NCBI GenBank assembly: GCA_038093975.1 | Contig: JBBPTG010000015.1 | Coordinates: 245,185 to 309,184 of the forward strand | Reading direction: 5' to 3' | From: Chalciporus piperatus | Lineage: Eukaryota; Basidiomycota; Agaricomycetes; Boletales; Boletaceae | DNA: 64,000 nucleotides | Shown here: piece after piece, positions 35,264 through 46,800 of the stretch | Numbering within the stretch: position 1 is the stretch's first letter | Layout: every line of letters begins with the position of its first letter | Position numbers and translations under genes: made by a program | Notes under the pieces: model-generated | What the model was told of the DNA's origin: nothing | Database searches by the model: none | Seen by the model: the letters and a program-made list of their open reading frames with translations, nothing else

Positions 35264-38200
35264 ATGGCTGACAACGAGCGACGACGAGGAGCGATGGAGA
35301 CAGTCGTGCACGGTGACAGACGCTCATACCAGTCAGCAGGATTTCAGTACACCAACCAACAATTCATACCGAATCTCAATACAAGACAGGTTCACAATCC
35401 ACAATGGTCCCACCCGCCGCCGTCTGCACCTCTCACCGGTCCGTCTCGCCGACCGTTGCCTACCCCGAGATCTCGCCCAGAGTCAATGCCACCCCTCATA
35501 CAAGCACCAGCACCATCTCGTCCAGCCATACTCGCTCCCTCCGCAGCACTCGCTTCTCTCCCGACATCACCCACCTTTTCGCCCGCTCGCCGTCCACTTC
35601 CAACTCCCTCTCTTAGACATACCAGCATCGATCTCAGTTATCCCTATGCTAGACCACCAAGTCCAGTCAAGTCGGCGGTCAGTGCGATCTCCCCAAATTC
35701 AACAATGAACGCGGATCCCGACCGCCACATCCCCACTTCTTTCTCTCGCCGCACAGCACCGCCTCCCGACGCTCACAATCACCGTCCGTTGGAGAGAACT
35801 CAGTCCAGTGTACACGCTTTCACGACCCCGCCGCCGACATGGGCTCGGACGCAGGTCGCCGAATCTCGTGAGATACGCCCGTCTGTGCAGACAGCGTTCG
35901 TACCCATGTGGAAACGCAATATCGCACCTATCTCTCCGGGACAGGGTGGATCTACTGTCATGGAGAGGAGGAGCACCGTATCAGGTGTGTTTCCTATGAC
36001 CGCTGCTCCCCGAGTCAATCCCGCTCCTCGTGCCGAGAGTCCAGTACGTGCACAGTCAGCACAGCAGCATCAGTCGTCTCCCCCTCGTAGGCCATTGCCC
36101 TCGTCACCGAGACATCCATCACATACCCCGTCTGTTCATGAACGTGCGCCCGCTTCATCGGGAACAGATGAAGATCCTGATATATCCTCTCCTTCGGATC
36201 TTTCCTCGGATTCTGAAAGAGATGAGTACAAACCCATGACCTTTGCTGATCCAATGCAGCCAGAAGAAGACGAACTGGATCACGTACTCGAACGGAAAGC
36301 ACGGACCCCGAGTCCACAGTATGGCATCAGAGACTTGCCCTCTCGATCCAGAGTGGCTATTGCCACTCGGCTTGACAACCTGGATGATAAAGGGACTGTT
36401 CAGCCTGTTGCGCAACAACCGTCCTTGCGCCCTCGTCCCGCTCGCTCCGCAACGCTCCCTCAGCCTCCAGTCTCGAGTCCGACCAGCTCACACGGACCAT
36501 CCCAACCCGCTGGTCTGCCACAAAGTCCACGTGCAGTCGCCACTCCGTTCACTCCATTCTCTGATCGGAGGTCGGGTGGTGCACCTAACACACAGCCCCA
36601 ATCACTCACTCTTCGTTTCGCTGCGATGGATTTAGCCGAAGCACGCGAGCGAGATAAGGAAAGGCAAACCCAACAGGTCCCGACGAGTCCTACCCGTTCT
36701 CAGAGTCCCACTCGAGTCGTTCGTAGCCCTACCAGTCCCGTACGTCGACAGCAAGGTTGGCCTACAAACGTCCCACCTCTTCCTCGTACACCTGGAAGTA
36801 CCAATCAGCCATTCTTTGGTACCTCTGATATATCAGGTATTTCGTGCTGCAAACCAGAGTGTCAACACTCATCTCATCCACCGTGCTTGTCAGGGTTGCA
36901 GAACCAGTTGCTCAAGCAAAACGGAGCTACCTCGCCTCCTCAACCTCCGTTCCCAAGAACGCCAACGCTCCCTGAACGTCCCCCTTCGCCTCCAAAGCCG
37001 AACGCCTTTTTTGGCCGGCAGTCCTTTGCTCAACCACCTGAACGCTTGCCCCAGGAACAGACTCAACCCCAGCCACAGCCTTCACAACTGAGTGAACGGC
37101 AACGGCAGAAACAGCGCGCGCGAAATAACGATATAAATCTTGATGATGCACCACCACCTTCCTTGCGCAGGTCACCTTCACCAGTTCGTCCACCACATCC
37201 GCCTGGACCGACCATTGAAATTACCAGCGATACGCCACCGAGAAGGCAGTGGACGCCTGGCCAGGACACGTCGCCGCGAACTGGAAATGCAAACGTGAAC
37301 GGAACCAGTAATTCGTATGGGCGGTCCCAGACAGGGTCACAGTCTCCAACTAGAAGACGACAACCGCTTCCCCAACCCCAGTCACAACCCCATCCTCAAG
37401 CTCAGCCTCCAACTCAGCGAACGGAGGTGCCGAAGATATCGTTTCCAGGTGGTGATGCTAACGGTGTCGAAGGATTTGGACCCAGTATTGTTGTTTCCGG
37501 TCCTGTCAACGGCCTTAGCATTTCGGTCTCTGCTCCGTCGGCGCCTGCGATCTCAATTTCTGAGGTTCCCAGTATCTCGGTCAATGAACCTGATGTGCCT
37601 GCCATCTCGGTTTCTTCTTCTGATACTCCCTCGATTTCCTTCTCGTCTCCTCAGATATCAGTCTCAGATTCGTCGCAGCCGCAAAGACGGGGACCATCGC
37701 CTGGCAACTTTGGGTCTCGGCATACCCAGATTCAAGAGACTGCTCCCCCGCTTGGGCGTGGCGCTGGAACTAAACGTGGCTTACCGCCACCTCCTTCGTC
37801 CTCGAGCGGTATCCGTAACGGACTATCTTGCGATGGTTGCCACGGTCCTATCGTCGGCCGTATTGTGAGCGCCATGGGTCAGCGATGGCATCCCAATTGT
37901 TTCAAATGCTCCATCTGCAACGAACTCTTGGAACACGTCAGTAGTTTTGAGCATGAAGGAAAGCCATACTGCCACTTGGATTATCACGAGGTACGTCATT
38001 TCCACTATCGATGGCTTGACGAACTTTTGAATTTTAACCTCCTCCAGGCGTTTGCCCCTCGTTGCTTCCACTGCGAGACGGCCATCATCGACGAAAGGTT
38101 CATCACCCTCGACGATCCTGCTCTCGGCAAACGTACCTACCACGAACAACACTTTTTCTGTGCCGAATGTGGTGACCCGTTCCTAGCACCTTCAGGTCCC

Positions 38201-38595
38201 CTTCCCCCATCCGCAGGGCGTACGGGCGAGCTGAACGTGTCAGGGGACGGCGAGTTCGTCGACGATGACGTTGGTTTTACGGTATACAGAGGCCATCCAT
38301 ATTGTGAAGCATGCCACGTGCGACTCCGGATGCCGAAATGTAAGGGATGTAAGAAGAGCATTAGGGATGGGGTGAGGGCTGTGGAGGCGCTTGGGGGGAA
38401 GTGGTGTTGGGCATGTTTTGTTTGCGAAGTGGGTTTTTCCTTGATGTGTTTTCAGGCGACGACGGTGAAGCTGACCGAGGGAACGTTTGATGGTAGGGAT
38501 GCAAGAACCCATTCGAGGATCCGTCGTTCTTTTTGAGGCACGATATGCCGTTTTGTGAACCTTGCTTCAGTCTTATCTTGCGGAACGAGGTGTGA
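35264..38595 (+). CDS. Three-LIM-domain protein with long disordered N-terminus
   Basis: Three exons (35264-37990, 38048-38428, 38497-38595) give 1068 residues. Residues 1-850 are low complexity, rich in Pro, Ser, Arg and Gln, with PxxP motifs and an Ile-Ser-Val repeat at about 749-803. Three LIM zinc-binding modules follow: CDGCHGPIVG...CFKCSICNELL, then CFHCETAIIDERF...FFCAECGDPF...CEACH, then CKGCKKSI...CFVCEGCKNPF...CEPC. The last intron was set at 38429-38496 because only that acceptor restores the third LIM (GCKNPFEDPSFFLRHDMPFC). The layout recalls fungal paxillin-like proteins (Pxl1) acting at actin and Rho sites; the role here is inferred. Confidence 0.87.
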
Positions 38596-39055
38596 TTGAC
38601 GTCCAGGAGTTTGGGACGATGATAGTTATGAAGATGACGAGCGCCCACTGGCGCATATGTGCGCTCGTGTCCGATGGTAAGTAGATGGTAGATGGTAATT
38701 ATTTATTCGCCTCCGTCCATTTTGCGCTTTCGAGCTTTTTGAACACTGCTAGCATATAGCTATGTCTATTGCTTTTTTGTCGCCGTCCATGCAAGTTTTG
38801 TATCACGTATGCGTACATGTGTGTACAACGATCGTGTATTTATTTGGCATGCATAGAGATCAGTAATGGATCAGTATTTGTGAAGCGCATGACGTCACGC
38901 GGTTGAACTCAGGCGACCATCTTCAGGTTACTGGCCACAAACTGGCCAACTCGATAAATCGTTCATTGGTCTCGGACTCGAGGATGTCGACAGAAGACGG
39001 TACATGGAAATCATGTCTGCCCGGGCACTGACTATCCCAAGGTTCTCCAAAACCG

Positions 39056-39939
39056 TTGGTAATCGATGGTCTCGAGGTTGAAGACGTGTTCAATGTCGCA
39101 TTCTTTCCCGACGGCGAACATATCGTAGCTACTCCTCCCAAGGGAAAGATTCATAAATGGAACGTGGAAGAGGGCTGCCAGGTAGGAGAAGCAATGCAGG
39201 CAGCTGCCTGGGTGCACGATATTGCCGTCTCGAACAATGGGCAGTGGATTAAGTATTACTAGGGGCCAAGACGGGATGGGTGACAGTCTGGGACGCAAAG
39301 ACTCACCGAAGAGCAGTCCAATCCGAGACATATGACAGGTACCTATATCAACGCTACGGAGTTGACGAGGAGTTGGAGGTCTGGTTTTTGGCTGTCGCAC
39401 CCGCGAAAGCTCCTTCTTGGGCCTTTGAAACAATCTCCCGACATAACTTCGCTCTTGTATTTTTCTCCCGACGGCAATCACCTCGCTACCATCGACAATG
39501 GGACGTCGTCTGGCTCGACTCTGGAGAACAGACCCTTTGTGTTATTGTGCTGCATCATCCTAGTCCGCTCGTCTGTGGGGCAATGACCAGTTTTTCGTCG
39601 CTTCCTACGACTCAACCCGGCCCTCCAACTCTCAACTGACCCAGTGCATTGATGCCTCGACTCCGGCATCGACCAGCAACTCTGCCGTTTTTGGACTCAC
39701 AGCTTCCCGCCAAGGCACTCTTAGGTATTGGCACAGATGTTACCGTACGATCTTGGGACAACAATGCGGACGGGTGGAGCCGCTCTATCATACCTATTGG
39801 CTACGACACTCAAGTAACGGCCATCTCTCCCGATGCACGGTTCCTCGTTGTCTTCGGGAAGATGCCCATTTGTAAACTTCGCGATGGGCTTCCAGTTGAC
39901 TACTTTAACTTTGCTGTAAGCTTTTTCACTTTGTTCTGA
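39056..39939 (+). pseudogene. Degenerate WD40-repeat gene fragment
   Basis: WD40-type blades are spread over changing frames: DVFNVAFFPDGEHIVA with IHKWNVEEG, then WVTVWDAKTHRRAVQSE, LLYFSPDGNHLATID, and DVTVRSWDNNADGW with VTAISPDARFLVVFG. The XxWD endings and SPDG/PDG turns are clear. Frame breaks near 39262, 39330 and 39590-39640 prevent one protein even allowing for short introns, and there is no start region. Such fragments often derive from NACHT-WD40 or tandem WD40 genes of mushroom fungi. A few more introns than I can see might rescue part of it. Confidence 0.6.
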
Positions 39940-40332
39940 CTATGTCGGATGCGTCAGAGCATGCATGGGGGACGGGGAAATTAGGGCAAGTTGAACAATC
40001 GCTGATTGGAAACATAATCTCGACCTTGCAGAGTGAGCCGCATCAATAAAAATGGTGTCTCTGAGTGAACGTACCTTTTGACCGTATTGTCAGTGGTCTG
40101 AATCTTTTGCCAGATCGACATAGCCCCTCGCCGAGAATAACACGACTATCCGTCCCTTTTTTGTTGGACAGGATGCATCTCCTTCGGTGTGAATTCGACG
40201 ACAAGGACAATGATGGCGGTTTGGGAGCGATAAGTGCACGTTGAGGTTCGTTCGGGAGGAAGCTCCGAAGCTGGCTTGGTAGAACTCCTAGTCTCGATCC
40301 CTCATATTGTTCCCTTGTTGAGTAAAGTATAC

Positions 40333-40418
40333 CCGACCTTAGCTCAGTTGGAAGAGCGCGAGACTGTAACTGGATAAAATTCATCTTGAGGTCGCCTGTT
40401 CGAGCCAGGCAGGTCGGA
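40333..40418 (+). tRNA. tRNA-Tyr (GTA) with a 13-nt intron
   Basis: The cloverleaf is complete: acceptor CCGACCT pairs with AGGTCGG (40333-40339 with 40411-40417) plus discriminator A. The D arm is GCTC...GAGC. The anticodon stem CGAGA/TCTTG has loop CTGTAA|A with anticodon GTA at 40366-40368. The T arm is GCCTG-TTCGAGC-CAGGC. An intron of 13 nt (40370-40382) sits one base after the anticodon, the canonical place for nuclear tRNA introns, and tRNA-Tyr carries one in nearly all eukaryotes. The mature length is 73 nt before CCA. Confidence 0.95.
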
Positions 40419-41632
40419 TCGATGAAGTATCTTGTCAACAGAGATGTTTCCCTTTATTTTTTCGTCATCTTCAACCCGATCTGACTTTTAGGTCCTGTTA
40501 CTATTCAAGGTGCTCTTTCGTTGATCCCGCAAGTAGATGCGACGCCCTACTTACCTCATTCTTCTGTTGCTCCCCGTCACTTGAGTGCATTCGAGTCCCG
40601 CGCTCACCTCAAAAACTCAACCCAGCTTACATAAACATCATAGCCTTCCGGCGTGAGTGTGGACTCGGAGACTCGGTCGGCAATCGGTCGGGGTGGTTTC
40701 TCAAAAGTCCCCCTTCTTGTGGTAAGCTCATTTTGAAGGGGATCAGACACAGGGAATCGTAATGAAGCCGATCACGATGGCAAGTTGATAACGACAATAT
40801 CAGCTACGCATCTGAATGCTGCTTCGATAGTCGGGAGCGCGTCTTTGTGCAGTAGTTGATAGTGGAAGTGACGGTCCAAAGACGGGCTGGAGGTACTCTT
40901 GTACAGCTTCGTACCCGCATGAGGAGCATCATCATGACGTAAGTTTGTGTCATGTCCAACCGATGTACTGACGGCCCAATATTATACAAGCCGAGAGTGT
41001 CAACCACACTCTACGACGCTATTAGCTCCACGGGAACATTTGATTTGCGTATGCACACCTTTGCCACTCACGGCGTTGGTAGAGGAAGCATTCGAGAGTC
41101 CTCCGGAAGCCGTAGAATGATCGTTACCCGTTCGTGTTGCGACACCCGATCTACATGGGCAGAATGTCATCGTGAGCCCCGTTTCCCCTCGACTCTTCTC
41201 CCTCACTTCTCCTTCAAACAGACAGCTAAACCAGCTATAGCCCCGTCACATCATAGCAATCATTGACTGGGACCTTGTCAGTTGCCATACACTTCCCTTC
41301 ATGAAGATGTCAAGGTATCTTCGATAGACATCGAGAAAAGTACCTACACGACTGGACAGCGAGGAATGGCGATTAATGAATGGGAGCTTGAAATAGTGAG
41401 CTTGCTGGGGATAGCCGATCGGTTGGATGTAACGGAGAAGACCCGAGCGCGCGATGAGAATGGACGTTGAGGAGGGAGTTGTGTGTACCTTTGCGGATAG
41501 CGATATGGGACTGTCACGGGCACTCCTTGACAATGCTAACACGGAGGGGAACGAGTGGTGCATTCTACGGTAGGTACATGCCTAGCTGACAGGAAATGTA
41601 TCACACGCGCCGATGTCAATACATTTCTCGAG
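40419..41632. other. Intergenic stretch without a supported gene
   Basis: About 1.2 kb after the tRNA shows no recognisable protein on either strand. Short open frames (for example plus 40952-41266, minus 41563-41246) have no motif and do not chain. It separates the tRNA from the 3' end of the XPG-family gene. Confidence 0.4.
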
Positions 41633-43593
41633 TCAGCGATCTAAAGCACTGGTACCATATCCCCATGAGGGATCATCGCTAAAGTAATTGCCCCCAAGAG
41701 CGGTTTGAGGATCCCATGCTCCAGGAAGCAAGCGATGCAGTCCATGCCTCTGGATAATATGTGACAGCGCACCCTGGTAGACCTCCGTTTGGTTTAGGAG
41801 ACCAACGTCAGGCAAAGGTGGTAGCGTCTGGAACACCAGCCGTGCCAAGCTGACCTGCGCTAGGTAATCTGCGATGGGGATACGTGGGGGATACTTGCTC
41901 TCCACCTCGACGATGCGTTCAATGGAACCATGTTCCCGGATAAACTGGAGTGCGCGAGCCGGACCCACGTTCTTGATTCGCTGCGAAAAGTCCGTGCCGA
42001 GGAGGAGCGCAAAGTCGATATAGCTAGAGCGGTCAAGGTCGAGGATCCGACGGATGGCCTCGCCGCGGATGACAACGATAGGGGATTCCCGCGTAGTGAT
42101 GCCGCGCAACATGGGGGCCTCGTAGACGAGGACGTCTGTGTCCTCGCTCACGACATAGTCCGCGTGTCCCCGGATGACAAGCGCAGCAGCGAGGGCTTCC
42201 GCTTCGTATGCGCCGTTGGACTCGATGCATGGTACACCCATCGCGCGGATAAGTTCCTTGCATTCTTCGTAAGTGTTTTCACTCGCGGTATTGGTCCGCC
42301 GTTGGTACGAGCGTGAGATGGTGGTGCTTCGTTGGGCGAGCGCATTGAGTACTGATTCAACCTCAGGGAGCGGCTCATCGGGGGAGGGCGAGGCGAGGAA
42401 TCCCCAAATCAGGCCTTCATCCAGAGTCATTTGGAGTTGCCGCTTGGACATTGCGTGTTCAGGCCTGGCATCCAGAGTGTCGGCGACGTCAGGCGATGTT
42501 GGCTCCTGGTCCAGGGTCAAAGGACCTTCGAAAGATGCAGGCATAACTATGAGTTGAGTAATACATTGGTTGTATTCCGTGTATAGCGCAGAGAGTTCTG
42601 ATTGAAATGACTCGACAGATTTAGGAAGTGGGTAGCAGGGAGATTGCACTGCGGCGTTCCAGTGAATAGATGGAAGCGTACGAAGAGCATCGTCCATAAG
42701 TTCAGCATCAAGTGTGTCTTCTATAATTATGAGGTTTGCATCATCTAGAGATTCTGAGGGCGAGAAGTAGGATGGATCGAATCTGGATATCGATCGTGGT
42801 ACCGCGCCAGAACCCATGACCTCTTGCAGGTCATCCACTCCCACTCCGTTCTGTGGAAAGATGTAAGGGTGTTGCTGTGAGATGCTGGAGGTGACATGGG
42901 GCAACAATGTTGGCGTCTGCCGCGGGGTGGAGGTGGGTGTAGGCACGCTAAACCCTGATACATGCATACCGATGCAACTGAGGGCGTCGTTGATCCGTTG
43001 ACGATCAGATATTGGCAAGGAGCGGTAATAGGGGAGCAGGCGCATCAACTTCTGGAGTCTATGAAGTCTATGCGTTTCAATGGACCCACGGGCGGCGTCT
43101 ATCTTGCGGGTTTCTCTACGTCGCTCGACCTAGTTTATTTGATATTGACTCTCAAGAAGCACAGAAGCACAAAACGCGCTCACCTCGCGGGTCTTGGCGA
43201 CAGAACGCAGCTTGCCATCGAAGACGCAAATGGCACGGACGCCCGAATCGTTCAATTCTGTGAGTATACGATGCCATCCGATGATATGCCTATGCGAGTG
43301 GGGCATAGGCGCAAAGTGGAGGCGTTGTGTGACCAGGGTTCCGTCACTGTATTAAATGACTTGCGGTGAGCTGTAGCTGCGTGCCAGGCAGAAAAAAGAG
43401 GTCGAGACGGCACCAGCGAGAATGAAATACATGCTCACATGACAACTGTCTTTCCGCGCAGTGATCTGAGGCGGTCAGGGAGTCTCTTGAATACTTCTGG
43501 ACTGTTGAGGGGGATGTCGGCGTGGATTGGTAGCACTGAGTGCTAGACTTACCATGTCTTTTGGAGGAATGGGGTGATACCTAGCACGCCCAT
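41633..43593 (-). CDS. XPG/Rad2-family structure-specific nuclease
   Basis: Four exons (43593-43553, 43501-43439, 43346-43184, 43129-41633) encode 587 residues. The N-region starts MGVLGITPFLQKT and includes KTVVIDGTLVTQRLHF and CVFDGK. The I-region has MGVPCIESNGAYEAEALAAA, ADYVVSEDTDVLVY and a helix-hairpin part ALLLGTDFSQRIKNVGPARA. These hold the acidic residues of FEN1/XPG nucleases. About 170 residues of unrelated sequence separate N- and I-regions, longer than in FEN1 and shorter than in XPG, so this is neither FEN1 nor Rad2 proper. Fungal relatives with this layout are little characterised. It lies head to head with COPA. Confidence 0.85.
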
Positions 43594-43882
43594 CCGTCGT
43601 AGTCTCCGTGGTCGTCGTCGTCGACGGCGTTGGCGATGAATGAACTCGCAATGACCTCGTCGACGTCGCCGACGACCAACTTCGGAGACTTTCCATATTT
43701 GACATTTTTCCAGCTCCGCTAGCAAGCCACGTCGTGGTCGCTGTCTTGCACAGGCTGGACTGCCACTGGACATCAAAACCTACGACCCCAACGACCACCG
43801 CCCTCCCTTTACCGCGTCTACACTAATCTGGCCATCAAGCTTTACAAACACAGATCCTAGTTCACGTAGAAATTCAATTAGC
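43594..43882. promoter_or_regulatory. Shared bidirectional promoter region of the XPG-like and COPA genes
   Basis: 289 bp lie between divergent start codons. A GTCGTCG/GACGACG-rich stretch at about 43612-43680 (several CGTCG units on both strands) is the only composition signal; no TATA box is near either start. Confidence 0.45.
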
Positions 43883-46800
43883 ATGTCGGTCATGCTCACA
43901 AAATTCGAGTCCAAGAGCAATCGCGTCAAGGGTACGTGACAAGGCCCAGGCTCATGTATCACACCTGAGACAACTATATTCTTCAAGGACTCGCATTCCA
44001 TCCTACGCAGCCACTCCTTGCTGCCGCGCTTCACAATGGTAGCGTGCAGCTATGGAACTACCGAATGGGTGTCTTAGTCGACAGATTTGAAGAGCACGAA
44101 GGTAAGCACTCCCGGTCAATAGCGTGAAGCTCGATCATCGATATCAATGCAATATAGGCCCAGTTCGAGGTGTTGCCATCCACCCAAGCAGAGCGCTCTT
44201 GGTCACTGGCGGTGATGATTACAAGATTAAAGTCTGGGGTTAGTGTAACATATCGTTATGTACGTGGTTCTGACATTTCGCAGATCTACGCCCTCAGAAC
44301 CGTCGCTGCCTCTTTACATTGAATGGCCATCTGGACTACGTTCGTACTGTCCAGTTCCACCACGAAATGCCGTGGATCGTGAGTGTTGGATCATCTGTGT
44401 CATATCAGGCCCATTTATCTACCTCACCCTAGCTCTCCGCATCTGACGACCAGACGATCCGCATATGGAACAGCACTTCACGCAACTGTATCGCCATCCT
44501 AACCGGACACTCACATTATGTCATGTCTGCCCAATTCCATCCCAAGGACGACCTCATCGTGTCGACATCCATGGACCAGACGGTGCGAGTTTGGGATATA
44601 TCCGGTTTGCGAAAGAGTACTCCAAACAGTGGAGGGCCGAACAATTTCGAAACATTCGACACATTCTCGACCGTAAAGTATGTCCTCGAAGGACATGACA
44701 GAGGTGTTAACTTTGCCGCCTTCCATCCCACCCTTCCCTTAATCGTCTCTGCTGCTGATGATCGGAGCATCAAGATATGGAGGATGAGCGAAACGAAGGC
44801 CTGGGAGGTCGATTCGTGCCGGGGCCACTTCAACAACGTGTCCAATGCGCTCTTCCACCCCAAACACGAGCTTATCGTTTCTTGTGGAGAGGACAAGACA
44901 GTTCGCGTATGGGATCTCGCGAAACGTACAGCTATCCAGACCTTCAGAAGAGAGCACGACCGATTCTGGGTACTCGCTGCGCACCCGAACCTTAATTTGT
45001 TTGCTGCAGGTATGAACAAATTACTCTCTCCTGTATCCTACCCCTCACTGGTTCTGTAAATGCAGGCCACGACAGCGGTCTCATTGTTTTCAAGCTCGAG
45101 CGCGAACGACCTGCATTTTCGGTTCATGGCGACTCATTATATTACATCCGCGATAAATACGTTCGAGCATACGACTTTAATACTGGCTCAGACATCGGTC
45201 TTCTGAGCGTCCGCAAATTCGGTAGCCCCTACGTTCCTCCTCGGACACTGAGCTACAACCCTGCCGAGCGTGCCGTCATCACGACCATCTCTTCTGACAA
45301 CGGCATGTTCGAATTGTCTTCTCTACCCGCGCAAACCAATGGAGAGGTCAAGGACTCGTCCATCGATGGTAAGCGTGGAACCGCCAACAGCGCGATCTTT
45401 GTCGCTCGGAACAGGTTCGCTGCGTTGAACAAGACCACACAGGTAACAGAGTCATGGCAGCTCAGTGGGCAGATACTAAGTCTATTACTAGCTCATCGAG
45501 GTCCGCGATCTGTCAAACTCCGTGGTGAAAGGGATTAATGCACCCATCCAAACTAACGAGATCTTCTATGGTGGAACCGCCTGTATCATCCTGAGCTCGA
45601 CATCGTCGGTCGCTCTTTACGATATCCAACAGCAGAAGATTATCGCTGAGCTGAACAGCCCACCCGTTAAGTATGTCGCTTGGAGCGCGGATGGGCAACT
45701 TGTAGCTCTGATGAGCAAGCACAGTACGTATTGAGTGTTTATCCTTCTTCCCACCATCGTGACCTCGATCATGCAGCCATTACCATCGCCAACAAGAATT
45801 TCGCTCAAAGTAGCTTGATCCATGAGACTATTCGCATCAAATCTGGAGCATGGGATGACGCTGGCGTCTTTATCTATTCTACGCTGAATCACATAAAATA
45901 CTGCCTTCCTCAAGGGTAAGTCTGATTGATCGCGGTCTGACTTTACTCTAACTTGATTCTCTTTTCCTTCGACCCATAAAGTGACAACGGAGTGATATGT
46001 ACTCTCGACAACCCTGTGTACCTGACTCGCATCAAGGGGAAAACCGCGCACTGCTTGGACCGTTCCGCCCGTCCTCGAACCATCACGTTTGATCCTACAG
46101 AATATCGGTTCAAACTTGCGTTGCTCCGAAACAACTACGAAGAAATGTTGCACATTATACGGACATCGACGCTCATTGGGCAAAGTATTATTGCCTATCT
46201 GCAACAGAAGGGTTTCCCTGAGGTGAATAACCTCGATATATGCTTCTGGACTCGTGACCTGACGCCGCGGACATTGTCGTAGATCGCATTGCACTTCGTT
46301 CAGGATCAGAACATGAGATTCGACCTTGCCATCGAATGTGGAAATCTCGATGTGGCGCTGGAGACTGCGAGGACCATCGACCGGCCTGAGTGTTGGGAGC
46401 GATTGGCACAACAGGCGTTGAAGCAAGGAAACCACAAAGTAAGAAGAGTCTATCTCTTTCCCATTATAACTGACCTATGACAATTGTTGCAGATCGTCGA
46501 AAAAGCTTATCAACAGACCAAAAACTTTGACCGCTTGTCTTTCTTGTATTTGGCTACTGGAAGCACCGATAAATTATCCAAGATGCAGAAGATCGCAGAT
46601 GCCAGAGGAGACCCGATGTCACGATTCCACAATGCTTTGTACGCTGGCGACGTACATGGAAGAATTGCAGTCCTTCGGGATGTGGGTCTTCGTATGCGTT
46701 CACCCTTGTCCTGGTCTGTTTTCTTCGCTGACCCCGCATGCCAGACCCGCTTGCTTACCTGACTGCCAAAACGAACGGACTAGAAGAAGAGGCAGCTGAA

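Noticed and set aside
35392..35628. Minus-strand Gly/Arg-rich ORF inside the LIM gene
   Set aside because: Antisense reading of the Pro/Ser-rich disordered region, a common artefact of biased composition.
43475..43798. Minus-strand ORFs between the XPG-like and COPA genes as a separate gene
   Set aside because: Low-complexity Arg/Thr-rich translation of the GTCGTCG-rich promoter interval; the true first exon of the nuclease (43593-43553) lies within it in another frame.
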